From HKCCE3408 sp038530555 (GTDB lineage: Bacteria; Pseudomonadota; Alphaproteobacteria; Rhodobacterales; Rhodobacteraceae): a DNA stretch of 64,000 nucleotides. The first letter of the stretch is position 1. Each line of letters begins with the position of its first letter. Location: positions 62,001 to 126,000 of the forward strand of contig JBCBCN010000008.1 in assembly GCA_038530555.1 (NCBI GenBank), written 5' to 3'. Under the pieces are notes generated by a model, which made no database searches, was not told where the DNA came from, and saw only the letters and a program-made list of their open reading frames with translations. This document shows, piece after piece, positions 8,392 through 17,042 of this stretch. Both the position numbers and the translations under genes were made by a program.

Positions 8392-8892
8392 ATGGGCATC
8401 AGCAAACTGGACGAGATTGACCGCAAGATCCTGGCCGAGCTGCAAGATGACGGGCGCATGACCAATGTCGAGCTTGCCCGCCGCGTCGGCATTTCAGCGC
8501 CGCCCTGTTTGCGCCGGGTGCGTACGCTGGAGGATGCGGGCTTTATCCAAGGCTATCACGCCCAGGTCGACGCCCGGCAGCTTGGCTTTGAGGTCGCCGT
8601 TTTCGCCATGGTCGGGCTGGAAAGCCAGGCCGAGAGCGATCTTGTCGCCTTTGAGGAGCGCTGCGCGGCCTGGCCGCTGGTCCGCGAATGCCACATGCTC
8701 AACGGAGAGATCGACTTTATCCTGAAATGCGTGGCGCCCGACCTGTCGAGCTTTCAGTCGTTTTTGACCGGGGAGCTGACGTCGGCGCCCAATGTGGCCT
8801 CGGTGCGGACATCTCTGGTGATCCGCGGTGCGAAATCCGTCCCTGGCGTCCCCTTCGACGTCATGGAAGAGCGCTTGCAGCAATCCGCCTGA
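8392..8892 (+). CDS. Lrp/AsnC-family transcriptional regulator
   Basis: A 166-residue regulator with an N-terminal winged helix-turn-helix ('LDEIDRKILAELQDDGRMTNVELARRVGISAPPCLRRVRTLE' region, residues 4-45) and a C-terminal RAM/ligand-binding domain. The opening and spacing are classic for Lrp-type feast/famine regulators that sense amino acids. Being divergent from trxB with dyads in between, it is likely autoregulatory and may also control trxB; this pairing is common in Rhodobacterales. The stop is followed after one base by the ATG of the TPR-sulfotransferase, so the two may share a transcript. Confidence 0.93.
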   Translation: MGISKLDEIDRKILAELQDDGRMTNVELARRVGISAPPCLRRVRTLEDAGFIQGYHAQVDARQLGFEVAVFAMVGLESQAESDLVAFEERCAAWPLVRECHMLNGEIDFILKCVAPDLSSFQSFLTGELTSAPNVASVRTSLVIRGAKSVPGVPFDVMEERLQQSA

Positions 8893-8893
8893 C

Positions 8894-10717
8894 ATGGCGC
8901 GGCCAGCGGCCCACCCGGTGCAAGCGCTCTATGCGCGGGCCATGGCGGCCCATCGCGCGGGCCAGCTGCGCGATGCGCTGAACCTCTATACGCAGATCAT
9001 CCTACAACGCCCGCAAACGGCCGAGGCGCATTTTCAGATCGGTCGCATACATGTGGGGCAGGGCGATGAGACCAAGGCCTTCGCGGCCTTCCAGCGCGCG
9101 CTGGAGCTCAAACCCGCCGAGATCGCCATCGCCCAAGACATCGCAAAGGGGCTGGGCATGGAGGCGTTAGGCCGGGCCAGCGCGGCTTTGCCCGTGGCGC
9201 AAGCGGCCGAGCTCGGGCTTTCTTTGCAGAAGGCTGTTGCCCCAGCGTTGGCGGAGGTGGTCTTGCGCACAGCGTCTGATCGCGGCTCCCGCAACGCAGC
9301 CTTGGGCCTCGCGCGGCTTTTGCTTCAGACCTGCCGGGCGGGAGAGGCCGCGAAGCTCTATAAAAAGCACAAACCCCGCGGCGGGCCGGAGGAGCTTCAG
9401 GCGGCGGAGGCCTATGCCGCCTCGGGTGATCTCAAAGCGGCGTTGAGGCTGGCACGCGCGGCCTCTGAGGGTGCCAATGCCGTGCCCGCCGCCCTGCAAC
9501 ACGCCGCAATCCTGTCGCGGTATGGCGGGGGGGACGAGGCCAGGGCTGTGCTCGACCGGGCGACCCTGCGCCATGCCAAAGCGGCCGATCTTTACGTCGC
9601 GCGCGGGCAAATGGCCTCGAGCGAGGGCGATCAGGCTGCCGCTGAGGCCGATTTCGACCGGGCCCTGGCGCTCGATCCGGGCCATGGGGAGGCGTTTCGG
9701 GCGCTGAGCGCGGCGCGGCGGATCACAGGCGAAGACGACCTGCCCGCGCGCATCGAGGCGGGCTTGCGGCGGCCCGGCCTGGCCGCTTCGCAGGTTTGGC
9801 GGCTGCATTTCGCCAAGGGCAAGGCGCTGCTCGATCTCGGCGAAACCGATGCGGGCTTTGACGCCTTCACCCAGGCCAACCGGCTGCAACGCGCTGCCTT
9901 CCCCTTCGATTTCGATATGGCCGTCGCCAATGCCCGTGCGGCCCTGGCGCTCTACCGTGAAAACTTCTCCGATCTGGCGCCGCAAAACCCGGGCGAAGCG
10001 CCGGTCTTCGTGACCGGTCTGCCGCGTTCGGGCACGACGCTTCTTGAGACGATCTTCGCGGCCCATGACGACGTGCATCCAGGCGGAGAGCTGCCGCTTC
10101 TGGGCCAAGCGCTTGCCCCGAGCGTCGATCTGGCGCGGATCGGGGCGGTGGGGCCCGAGGATCTGCGCCTGGCGGGTCAGCGCTATCTCAAAGCCGCGCG
10201 TCAGCGGATCGGGGCGCCGGAGGGCGGCATTTTCACCGACAAAGCGATCTCAACCTTTTCGCGGATCGGCCCGCTTCTGCTGTGTCTGTCCGGCGCGCGG
10301 GTCTTTGTGATGGAGCGCGATCCCCGGGATGTCGCCTGGTCCTGTTTCCGGCTGATGTTTCCCGACGGGCTGCACCGGTTTGCCGGCGATCTGCGCGATA
10401 TCGGGCGCTATATCCGCCTGGTCGAGGCGATGGTGGCGGCTTGGGAAGAGCTTTTGCCCGGGCGGATCGAGCGGGTGGATTACAACGTGCTGACAGCCGA
10501 GCCCGAGGCGGAGATCCCGCGTCTTGTGGCGGCGGCGGGTTTGTCTTGGGATGAAAAATGCCTGGCGCCGCAAAGCGTTGCGCGCCGTGTGGACACCCTG
10601 AGCTTTGCCCAGGTGCGCCGCCCGATCAATCGCGACGCGGTGGCGGGTTGGCGCAAGGTGGAGGCGTATCTGGAGCCGCTGATGGAGGGCCTCGAGACGC
10701 GGGTGGAGCTCCTTTGA
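8894..10717 (+). CDS. TPR-repeat sulfotransferase-family protein
   Basis: A 607-residue two-part protein. Residues about 1-300 are tetratricopeptide repeats ('ALNLYTQIILQRPQTAEAHFQIGRIHVGQGD', 'ADFDRALALDPGHGEAFRALSAARRI'). The C-terminal half is a sulfotransferase domain with the PAPS 5'-phosphosulfate loop 'TGLPRSGTTLLETIF' (about residue 375). The 3'-phosphate-binding segment 'FVMERDPRDVAWSCF' follows near residue 470. It would transfer sulfate from PAPS to an unknown acceptor, perhaps polysaccharide, lipid or protein. I chose the ATG at 8894, directly after the Lrp stop, because longer versions overlap the Lrp gene by 66 bases. Confidence 0.88.
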   Translation: MARPAAHPVQALYARAMAAHRAGQLRDALNLYTQIILQRPQTAEAHFQIGRIHVGQGDETKAFAAFQRALELKPAEIAIAQDIAKGLGMEALGRASAALPVAQAAELGLSLQKAVAPALAEVVLRTASDRGSRNAALGLARLLLQTCRAGEAAKLYKKHKPRGGPEELQAAEAYAASGDLKAALRLARAASEGANAVPAALQHAAILSRYGGGDEARAVLDRATLRHAKAADLYVARGQMASSEGDQAAAEADFDRALALDPGHGEAFRALSAARRITGEDDLPARIEAGLRRPGLAASQVWRLHFAKGKALLDLGETDAGFDAFTQANRLQRAAFPFDFDMAVANARAALALYRENFSDLAPQNPGEAPVFVTGLPRSGTTLLETIFAAHDDVHPGGELPLLGQALAPSVDLARIGAVGPEDLRLAGQRYLKAARQRIGAPEGGIFTDKAISTFSRIGPLLLCLSGARVFVMERDPRDVAWSCFRLMFPDGLHRFAGDLRDIGRYIRLVEAMVAAWEELLPGRIERVDYNVLTAEPEAEIPRLVAAAGLSWDEKCLAPQSVARRVDTLSFAQVRRPINRDAVAGWRKVEAYLEPLMEGLETRVELL

Positions 10718-10964
10718 GGCTGGATGAAGTGTCGCGAGCGGGTCTCGCTTGATCAAGCGGTAACCCAGCGGTGGCCACAGCTAAATACAGTCATTCGCCA
10801 AATATAATCAGTCGCCAAAGCCGCTGCGTATCAGATTGGCCGTTGGGCTGAAAACCAAGCCGCCGCGGCCGGAGATGGAGCGATTGCCGCGCGCCAAGGG
10901 GGCTGAGAGGCAACGCAGTCGTTCCACCGCGTTGCCGTGTGCCTCGAAGGACTAGGCCCCCGAA
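10718..10964. other. Intergenic stretch, no gene recognised
   Basis: Part of a 664-base gap between the sulfotransferase and pgeF. I see no convincing frame or RNA gene here. There is a direct repeat of about 13 bases, 'ggcccccgaatta', at about 10955-10978, which duplicates the last codons and stop of the small minus-strand frame that begins beyond it. Short inverted repeats (for example around 10731-10760) lack a T-run. Confidence 0.4.
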
Positions 10965-11105
10965 TTAGGCCCCCGAATTGCTTGCCTCGGGCTTTTGCCC
11001 GTTGTCACCGGCTTTCGGCGCGCCTTTGGGCTTTGCCCATGGCATCTGCACCGCCAGGTCCCGACTTTCTGCCAGGACTTGTCCCATCCAGCGCCGTAAA
11101 TTCAT
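10965..11105 (-). CDS. Possible small protein (46 aa)
   Basis: A short frame starting at ATG 11105 (minus strand) with AGGAA about 10 bases upstream. It encodes 'MNLRRWMGQVLAESRDLAV' followed by a Pro/Lys/Gly-rich tail. The amphipathic N-terminal helix and the ribosome site make it credible as a genuine small gene. I do not recognise the family with certainty, and no function is proposed. A longer in-frame version from 11240 exists but has no supporting site. The end of the frame is duplicated downstream as a 13-base direct repeat. Confidence 0.35.
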   Translation of the reverse strand: MNLRRWMGQVLAESRDLAVQMPWAKPKGAPKAGDNGQKPEASNSGA

Positions 11106-11381
11106 CGCAGGGTTCCTGTCTTGCGACCCATGCCCGTTTCCCGAACGGAACCAATCTGCTTCGACGCCCATCATATTCACCTTATCCCAGGTTAATGTGA
11201 CCCTAATCGCGCCGCCGCAATATCCGCCCAGCTGAAGCATTTAGCCTGCTTTTTCATCAATTTGCATCTATTTCTTGAAGTGGTTCGCGTCTGGCCCGTG
11301 CGCTGTGTGGCATATTATCCACAAACTCATCCCCAGACTTGCCCCAGACTTGGCCCAGCCTGGGGCTGAACCAGGCCAGGA
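11106..11381. other. Intergenic stretch with a consensus DnaA box and short direct repeats
   Basis: No gene is evident here. TTATCCACA at 11315-11323 is a perfect DnaA-box sequence. It is followed by two copies of 'CCCCAGACTTG' at about 11330-11351 and an inverted 'CCCAGCCTGGG' at about 11355-11365, just past the end of pgeF, where a minus-strand transcript would terminate. A single DnaA box is not evidence of an origin. Confidence 0.35.
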
Positions 11382-12167
11382 TCAGAGGCGGATCGCGGAC
11401 AGGAGACGGCCGTAATCGGGCGCGTTTTCGTGGCAGGACCGGCGGTAGGAATAGAACAGATCCGGCGCGCCATAGGTGCAATGCCCGGTCCAGGTCGCGC
11501 GCCCCACCCCCGCTGCGCGAAGGCGTGACAGCCCGAAGCCGGGCAGGTCAAAGAGGTATTTCCCGGGTTTGCCTGGCTTAAAAAGTGATGCGCTTTCAGG
11601 AGCTTCGGCCACGAAGTGATCACGGTAGGCGGCGTCGACCTCATAGGCGTCCGGCCCAATCGAGGGCCCGATCGCGGCGCTGATCCGGTTGCGGCTCGCC
11701 CCGAGCGTCTCCATAGCCTCGAGTGTCGCCTCCAACACGCCACCCAGCGCTCCGCGCCAGCCCGCATGGGCCGCCCCGATCACCCCGGCCTCGCGGTCGG
11801 CGAAAAGGACAGGCTGACAATCAGCGGTGAGGATGCCCAGGGCGAGACCCGGCGTGGCGGTGACAAGCCCATCCGCCCGGGGCCGAGCGCCGTCTTGCGG
11901 CTCGGCCACATGCACCACATCGGCTGAATGGACCTGATGCACACCTGCCAGAGCTTCGGGCTTGAGCCCAAGCCAGGCGGCCGCGCGCGCCCGGTTCTCC
12001 GCCACGGCCTCGGGCCGGTCTCCGGATCCCGCGCCGCAATTGAGCCCCGCATAGAGCCCCTCAGACACCCCGCCGCGTCGGGTGAAAAAGCCATGGCGTG
12101 TCCCGGCCAAAACATCGCTTTGGATCGGCGCGAGCGCGGTTTCGATCTCGGCGGATTGCTCAGACAT
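11382..12167 (-). CDS. pgeF: PgeF-type laccase-domain protein (peptidoglycan editing factor)
   Basis: Member of the DUF152/laccase-domain family (YfiH/PgeF). In E. coli it removes wrongly incorporated serine from peptidoglycan precursors; relatives act as purine nucleoside phosphorylases. The metal-binding His and Cys are in their usual settings: 'GVHQVHSADVVHV', 'GILTADCQPVLFAD' and 'GAAHAGWRGAL'. About 261 residues from the ATG at 12167. That start overlaps the end of lgt by 8 bases, so the two are co-transcribed; the lgt-pgeF neighbourhood fits envelope work. Confidence 0.93.
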   Translation of the reverse strand: MSEQSAEIETALAPIQSDVLAGTRHGFFTRRGGVSEGLYAGLNCGAGSGDRPEAVAENRARAAAWLGLKPEALAGVHQVHSADVVHVAEPQDGARPRADGLVTATPGLALGILTADCQPVLFADREAGVIGAAHAGWRGALGGVLEATLEAMETLGASRNRISAAIGPSIGPDAYEVDAAYRDHFVAEAPESASLFKPGKPGKYLFDLPGFGLSRLRAAGVGRATWTGHCTYGAPDLFYSYRRSCHENAPDYGRLLSAIRL

Positions 12168-13086
12168 CGGCCCGCCTATCCTTCCGGCCAAGGGCCGACC
12201 AGGCGATCATCGCGAGCCCGAGGCACAGCATCGGCAGAGACAGGACCTGGCCCATGCTCAGCCCGAACTCGCCCAGGCTGACGACATGGCCGAAGGGTGG
12301 ATACTCGGCGAGGAATTGCGCGTCGGCCTCGCGGTAGTTTTCGACGAAAATCCGCGCCGCGCCATAGCCCGCGAAAAACACGCCCGCGATCAGGCCCGGG
12401 CGTTTGAGCCCGCCGCGCGCGGCTAGGATCAGAAGAACCACGGTCAGGACCAGCCCCTCGAGCGCCGCTTCATAGAGCTGCGACGGGTGGCGGGCGCAGA
12501 GGATCTGACCGGCCTGCTCCACCAGGCCCTCGGGGCCCGGGCAGTTTTGTGCGTCTAGCCCCGGAAAGATCACCGCCCAAGCGACATCGGAGGGCCGCCC
12601 CCAAAGCTCGGCATTGATGAAATTGGCCAACCGGCCCAGCCCGATGCCCACCGGCGTGGCGATGGCCAAGGCGTCGGCAAAGCTCAGCGCCGGGATTTGG
12701 TGTCGGCGCGCAAAGATCAACGCGGCCACCACCACGCCCAAAAGGCCGCCATGGAAGGCCATCCCGCCCTGGTCTATGCGGATGATCTGGCCCGGGTTTT
12801 CGAGGTAAAACTGCGGCTGATAAAACAGCACGAAGCCCAGCCGCCCGCCGAGTATGATGCCCAGGATCGCCCAGGTCAGAAAGAGGTCGATCTGCTCTTC
12901 GCTGGCAGGCGCGGTGTTGTGGGGCCAGAGCGCGGGGCGGCGCAAGTGGCGCAGCAAAAGACGCCAGCCGATGAGGATCCCCGCCAAATAGGCCAGCGCG
13001 TACCAGCGCAGGGCAAGCTCGATCCCGAAAACCGTGAATGAGATCAGATCGGGCGAAATATCCGGGAAATTCAGCGCGGCCTGCAT
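12160..13086 (-). CDS. lgt: Prolipoprotein diacylglyceryl transferase
   Basis: Inner-membrane enzyme that transfers diacylglycerol from phosphatidylglycerol to the lipobox Cys of preprolipoproteins, the first step of lipoprotein maturation. Several membrane helices are visible. The signature 'GLGRLANFINAELWGRPSD' corresponds to the Lgt motif with the essential Arg and Asn. 'MAFHGGLLGVVVA' carries the conserved His-Gly-Gly, and 'HPSQLYEAALEGL' the C-terminal signature. About 308 residues from ATG 13086; an alternative at 13104 adds six. The substrate class is present nearby, for example the lipoprotein at 56.8-57.3 kb. Confidence 0.96.
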   Translation of the reverse strand: MQAALNFPDISPDLISFTVFGIELALRWYALAYLAGILIGWRLLLRHLRRPALWPHNTAPASEEQIDLFLTWAILGIILGGRLGFVLFYQPQFYLENPGQIIRIDQGGMAFHGGLLGVVVAALIFARRHQIPALSFADALAIATPVGIGLGRLANFINAELWGRPSDVAWAVIFPGLDAQNCPGPEGLVEQAGQILCARHPSQLYEAALEGLVLTVVLLILAARGGLKRPGLIAGVFFAGYGAARIFVENYREADAQFLAEYPPFGHVVSLGEFGLSMGQVLSLPMLCLGLAMIAWSALGRKDRRADV

Positions 13087-13195
13087 GCATCCTCCCTCGC
13101 GCAATGACTGAGGCTATGGGAGGGGCCTGCGGCGAAGTCAACCTTGATGGAGCCCGGCAGAGGGGCCATATCTGGGATGTGAAAAGGAGAGCGTG

Positions 13196-13456
13196 ATGGA
13201 TAGCCGTAACCGGATCATGGAAGATATCTCGCAACTGATGACCAATGCGATGGGCGTGGCTCAGGGGGCGCGCGAAGAGGCGGAGACGGCGATGAAGTCG
13301 GTCGTGGACCGCTGGCTGGCCGACCGAGATTTCGTCACGCGCGAAGAGTTCGACGCGGTGCGCGCGATGGCTCAAAAGGCGCGTGAGGAAAACGAAGCGC
13401 TCAAGGCGCGGCTCGATGCTCTGGAAGCGACGCCGAAAAAGACGCGTAAGAGCTGA
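13196..13456 (+). CDS. ubiK: UbiK-like accessory factor (BMFP/DUF526 coiled coil)
   Basis: An 86-residue protein of the BMFP/UbiK family, known in Proteobacteria as an accessory factor for ubiquinone synthesis under oxygen. It has an amphipathic N-terminal helix ('RIMEDISQLMTNAMGVAQGAREEAE') and a C-terminal coiled coil ('REENEALKARLDALEA') ending in a basic tail. ATG 13196 follows AAAAGGAGA, a good ribosome site. It is divergent from lgt. The UbiK assignment is by family; some members are annotated only as membrane fusogenic proteins. Confidence 0.82.
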   Translation: MDSRNRIMEDISQLMTNAMGVAQGAREEAETAMKSVVDRWLADRDFVTREEFDAVRAMAQKAREENEALKARLDALEATPKKTRKS

Positions 13457-13809
13457 GGCCTTTGGGCTGGGTTTGAGACCAAAGCGCTGGATGACAGCGC
13501 CTAGTTGGATGTCGGGGTCCGTCTAGCCGGAAAAACCGCGAAATCGTTAACGGGTTATGCCCCTTGATGGCCCGGGTGTAGTTCTTCCTTTACCAATCGG
13601 AAAATCTCCTGTGGATCGCTTGCAGTCTTCTGTGGGCGGTTAACCCCTGGGCAGAAGATTTCGCTTTACTCTGCCCGACAGAACCCGCACCATATTTTGT
13701 GTAGGCCGGCGCAATGTACGTCGATCAGTAGTAAAGACACCCAGCCATTGCGGGCTTGGACCAACCTGCCCCAAGCGTCGCGTAGGCTGCCAAACAAAAG
13801 GCCTGGGCA
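13457..13809. other. 353-base intergenic region with hairpins
   Basis: No gene is recognised. Just after ubiK are two overlapping inverted repeats: CTTTGG/CCAAAG (13460-13484) and GCGCTG/CAGCGC (13484-13500), a possible terminator without a T-run. Further on, TCTTCTG/CAGAAGA (13626-13632 with 13652-13658) encloses GGTTAACC, giving a longer imperfect hairpin of unknown meaning. The promoter of the ybjN-proC operon should lie in the last 150 bases, but no strong box stands out. Confidence 0.4.
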
Positions 13810-14313
13810 ATGTCATCTTCCGAGCAGTATTTCGACACCGATGAGCTTCACCCGATCGACATCGTGGAGACGCTCGCCACCCATCACGATTGGGATTTCG
13901 ACCGGATCGCGGATGATCAGATCGCCATGGCGATCGAGGGTCAGTGGCGCACTTATTCCGTCACGCTGGCCTGGTCGGGCTATGACGAGACGCTGCGCAT
14001 GATCTGCACCTTCGAGATGGAGCCGCCCGAGGGCGCGATGCCCGCGCTTTATGAGACGCTGAACCTGACCAATGACAAATGCTGGGCCGGGGCGTTCAGC
14101 TACTGGCATGAGCAAAAGCTGATGGTCTATCGCTATGGCTTGGTCCTCGCCGGGGAGCAGCTTGCAAGCCCCGAGCAGATCGCCTGCATGGTCGAGACGG
14201 CGGTACTGGCCTCTGAGCGTTATTATCCCGCCTTCCAGCTCGCCTGCTGGGGCAACACGACGCCCCGGGACGCGATGAATGTGGCCATCTCGGAAGGGTA
14301 TGGACGCGCCTGA
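13810..14313 (+). CDS. YbjN domain-containing protein
   Basis: A 167-residue protein of the YbjN family, which has a type III secretion chaperone-like fold. Members affect motility, stress or envelope traits in enterobacteria, but the molecular role is unclear. Characteristic parts are 'HDWDFDRIADDQIAMAIEGQW', 'PALYETLNLTNDKCWAGAF' and 'MVYRYGLVLAG'. No signal peptide or membrane segment. It is the first gene of a compact set with proC, csaA and a dehydrogenase, and its last 14 bases overlap proC. Alphaproteobacteria often keep ybjN beside proC. Confidence 0.9.
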   Translation: MSSSEQYFDTDELHPIDIVETLATHHDWDFDRIADDQIAMAIEGQWRTYSVTLAWSGYDETLRMICTFEMEPPEGAMPALYETLNLTNDKCWAGAFSYWHEQKLMVYRYGLVLAGEQLASPEQIACMVETAVLASERYYPAFQLACWGNTTPRDAMNVAISEGYGRA

Positions 14314-15157
14314 GCGTCTTGAGCACGCCGTCGAGATGGATATCACCCAGATAAACGATCGCGGCCTGGTGATGCTGGGCTGCGGGAAGATGGGCTCGGC
14401 GATGCTGGCAGGGTGGTTGTCGAACGGGGTCGATCCCCGGGCGGTGACCATCCTGGAGCCAAAGCCGTCGATTTGGCTCGCGGATCAGGGTGTGCGCCTG
14501 AACGAAGATCTGCCGACCTATCCGGCTTGCCTCGTTTTGGCGGTCAAGCCGCAGATGATGGGCGCGGCCCTTCCGGGTCTGGCCGAATATGCCGGCAGTC
14601 CCACGCTGATCCTCTCGGTCGCGGCGGGCACCTCCATCGCCAGCTTCGAAGAGGTGTTCACCACCGACAGCCCGATCATCCGCGCCATGCCCAACACGCC
14701 TGCGGCCATCGGCCAAGGTGTCACCGCGATTGTCGGCAACGCGACCGCCGAGGCTGAGCATCTGGCTCTGGCCGAAACGCTCTTGGGCGCGGTGGGGCAG
14801 GTCGTGCGGCTGAGCGATGAGGCGCAGATGGACGCGGTCACGGGCCTGTCTGGTTCGGGGCCCGCTTACGTCTTTCACATGATCGAATGCATGACTGAGG
14901 CAGGCGTCGCCGAAGGCCTCGATGCAGACCTGGCGCTGAGCCTAGCGCGCGCCACGGTGGCGGGGGCGGGCGCCTTGGCGCTTGCCGATGAGGAAAGCCC
15001 GGCCGAGCTGCGCGTTAATGTCACCTCTCCCGGGGGCACGACCCAGGCGGGCCTTGAAGTTCTGATGCACGGTGAGACGGGCCTCGGCCCGCTGATGCGC
15101 CAGACCATCGCCGCCGCCGCCGCCCGGTCCAGGGCGCTCAAATCCGGTGGCGCATGA
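14300..15157 (+). CDS. proC: Pyrroline-5-carboxylate reductase
   Basis: Final step of proline synthesis: NAD(P)H-dependent reduction of pyrroline-5-carboxylate. The Rossmann motif 'MLGCGKMGSAMLAGWL' is near residue 20. 'RAMPNTPAAIGQGVTAI' is the conserved mid-domain signature. The C-terminal ProC pattern 'LRVNVTSPGGTTQAGLEVL' is complete. I chose ATG 14300, preceded by GGAAGG, over longer frames that run further into ybjN; this gives 285 residues, slightly long at the N terminus. Stop and csaA start overlap as ATGA. Confidence 0.95.
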   Translation: MDAPERLEHAVEMDITQINDRGLVMLGCGKMGSAMLAGWLSNGVDPRAVTILEPKPSIWLADQGVRLNEDLPTYPACLVLAVKPQMMGAALPGLAEYAGSPTLILSVAAGTSIASFEEVFTTDSPIIRAMPNTPAAIGQGVTAIVGNATAEAEHLALAETLLGAVGQVVRLSDEAQMDAVTGLSGSGPAYVFHMIECMTEAGVAEGLDADLALSLARATVAGAGALALADEESPAELRVNVTSPGGTTQAGLEVLMHGETGLGPLMRQTIAAAAARSRALKSGGA

Positions 15158-15486
15158 TCTCCTTTGACGACTTCCTCGCCGTCGACATGCGCGTGGGAAC
15201 TGTCACTCGCGCTGAACCCTTCCCTGAGGCGCGCCAGCCCGCGATCAAGCTCTGGGTGGATTTCGGACCTGAGATTGGCGAGAAGAAATCCTCGGCCCAG
15301 ATCACTGCGCATTACACGCCCGACGGCCTGACAGGCAGGCAAGTGGTGGCCGTGGTCAATTTCCCGCCGCGCCAGATCGGGCCGTTCATGTCCGAGATCT
15401 TGGTGCTGGGCTTGGCCGATGCCGAAGGCGGGATCGTGCTTCTGGCGCCTGACCGGCCGATAGAGAATGGAGAGCGGGTGCAATGA
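15154..15486 (+). CDS. csaA: CsaA-type tRNA-binding domain protein
   Basis: A 110-residue single-domain protein with the EMAP/tRNA-binding OB fold: 'FLAVDMRVGTVTRAEPFPEARQPAIKLWVDFG', 'SSAQIT' and the C-terminal 'SEILVLGLADAEGGIVLLAPD'. CsaA in Bacillus has secretion-chaperone activity, and the isolated domain binds tRNA; which applies here is not known. It overlaps proC upstream and the dehydrogenase downstream by four bases each, so translation is coupled. Confidence 0.93.
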   Translation: MISFDDFLAVDMRVGTVTRAEPFPEARQPAIKLWVDFGPEIGEKKSSAQITAHYTPDGLTGRQVVAVVNFPPRQIGPFMSEILVLGLADAEGGIVLLAPDRPIENGERVQ

Positions 15487-16442
15487 AGCTGCTGATCTCG
15501 AGGGACCTGCCGCAGCGCAATCTGGATCTTGCTGCCGCGCGGTTCGAGATGACCTTGCGCGATGTGGACGCGCCGATGACGCGCGCGGAATGCCAGGCGG
15601 CGCTAAGCGATTACGACATCGTTCTGCCGACGCTGGGCGATGCCTTCGGTGCCGAGACGTTTGAAGGGCTGGGCGAGGGGCTGGCGGATGTGCGCTGCAA
15701 GCTCCTGGCCAATTTCGGCGTGGGCTATAACCATATCCACGTCCCTTCAGCCCAGGCCGCAGGCATCGCGGTCACCAACACGCCGGGCGCGGTGACGGAT
15801 GCGACCGCCGATATCGCGATGACGCTGATCCTGATGACCGCGCGCCGCGCGGGGGAGGGGGAACGGATGCTGCGCGCGGGCAAGTGGACCGGCTGGGCGC
15901 CGACGCAGATGCTGGGCCTGCATGTCTCGGGCCGGACGGTGGCGATCATCGGTATGGGTCGCATCGGTCAAGCGATCGCGCGCCGCTGCCACTTCGGCTT
16001 CGGCTGTGAGATCGTCTATGCTAGCCGTAGCGAAAAGGCCCTGAACTTCCCCGCCCGCGCGCTTGATCTCGAAACCGCCCTGTCCGTCGCCGATATCGCG
16101 GTCCTGGCCGTGCCCGCAACGCCTGAGACGCATCACATGATCGATGCCAAGGCCCTGGCGGCGATGCAGCCCCACGCGCTGCTCGTGAATATCGCGCGCG
16201 GCGATGTCGTCGATGAGGCCGCGTTGATCGCAGCCCTTGAGGCGCGCCAAATCGCCGGGGCGGGTCTCGATGTCTATGAGTTCGAGCCTAGAGTACCTGC
16301 CGCACTGATGGGGATGGAGCATGTCACGCTGCTGCCGCATCTGGGCACGGCCGCGCTCGAAGTCCGCGAGGCGATGGGCAAGATGGCGCTCGACAACGCA
16401 CTGGCGCACCTGGAGGGCAGGGCGCTGCCCAACCCGGTTTAG
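15483..16442 (+). CDS. D-isomer-specific 2-hydroxyacid dehydrogenase (glyoxylate/hydroxypyruvate reductase-like)
   Basis: A 319-residue NAD(P)-dependent oxidoreductase of the D-2-hydroxyacid family. The cofactor-binding motif is 'VAIIGMGRIGQAIARR'. The catalytic Arg is in 'LLVNIARGDVVDEAAL', the Glu in 'LDVYEFEPRVPAAL' and the His in 'TLLPHLGTAALEVREAM'. The pattern fits enzymes that reduce glyoxylate or hydroxypyruvate to glycolate or D-glycerate; the precise substrate cannot be read off. It is the last gene of the ybjN-proC-csaA set and converges on tdk, with 18 bases between stops. Confidence 0.92.
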   Translation: MKLLISRDLPQRNLDLAAARFEMTLRDVDAPMTRAECQAALSDYDIVLPTLGDAFGAETFEGLGEGLADVRCKLLANFGVGYNHIHVPSAQAAGIAVTNTPGAVTDATADIAMTLILMTARRAGEGERMLRAGKWTGWAPTQMLGLHVSGRTVAIIGMGRIGQAIARRCHFGFGCEIVYASRSEKALNFPARALDLETALSVADIAVLAVPATPETHHMIDAKALAAMQPHALLVNIARGDVVDEAALIAALEARQIAGAGLDVYEFEPRVPAALMGMEHVTLLPHLGTAALEVREAMGKMALDNALAHLEGRALPNPV

Positions 16443-16460
16443 GCCCGGATTCGGTCCGGA

Positions 16461-17042
16461 TTAGGCGTCTTCCATCGCCTCCCGCCAATGGCGGCGGCAA
16501 AGCGAGATATAGCGATCATTGCCGCCCACCTCGATTTGCGCCCCCTCACGCAAAGCTTGGCCGTTTTCATCGACGCGGATCACCATCGTGGCCTTCTTGC
16601 CGCAGTGACAGATTGTGCGGACCTCCCGCATTTCATCGGCAAGCGCCAGAAGCGCGGCCGATCCGGGGAACAGCTCACCGCGAAAATCCACCCTGAGCCC
16701 GTAACACATCACCGGCACACCCAGATCATCGACCGCTCGGGCCAATTGCCAAACCTGATCGCGGGTCATCCACTGGGACTCGTCCACCAAAACACATGCG
16801 CAGGGCCCCTGCGTGAGCCTTTGGCGAAGCTTTTCGAACAGATCGTCGGACTGCGTATAGGTGTCAGCTTCCTGGGAAATGCCGATCCGACTTGAGATCT
16901 TTCCCTGACCGCCGCGATTGTCGAAATCGGCGGTCAGCAAATAGGTCTGCATCCCGCGTTCATTGTAATTGTAGGAGGCCTGCAAAAGCAGGGTCGACTT
17001 CCCGGCATTCATCGTGGAAAAGTGAAAATATAGCTTAGCCAT
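16461..17042 (-). CDS. tdk: Thymidine kinase
   Basis: Type II thymidine kinase, 193 residues, phosphorylating thymidine to dTMP in the salvage pathway. The P-loop 'STMNAGKSTLLLQASYNY' is at the N terminus. The Walker B-like 'CVLVDESQWM' and a zinc-binding site made by 'CHCGKKA' and the C-terminal 'CRRHWRE' are also present. All expected elements are intact. It is a stand-alone gene on the minus strand facing the 2-hydroxyacid dehydrogenase. Confidence 0.97.
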   Translation of the reverse strand: MAKLYFHFSTMNAGKSTLLLQASYNYNERGMQTYLLTADFDNRGGQGKISSRIGISQEADTYTQSDDLFEKLRQRLTQGPCACVLVDESQWMTRDQVWQLARAVDDLGVPVMCYGLRVDFRGELFPGSAALLALADEMREVRTICHCGKKATMVIRVDENGQALREGAQIEVGGNDRYISLCRRHWREAMEDA

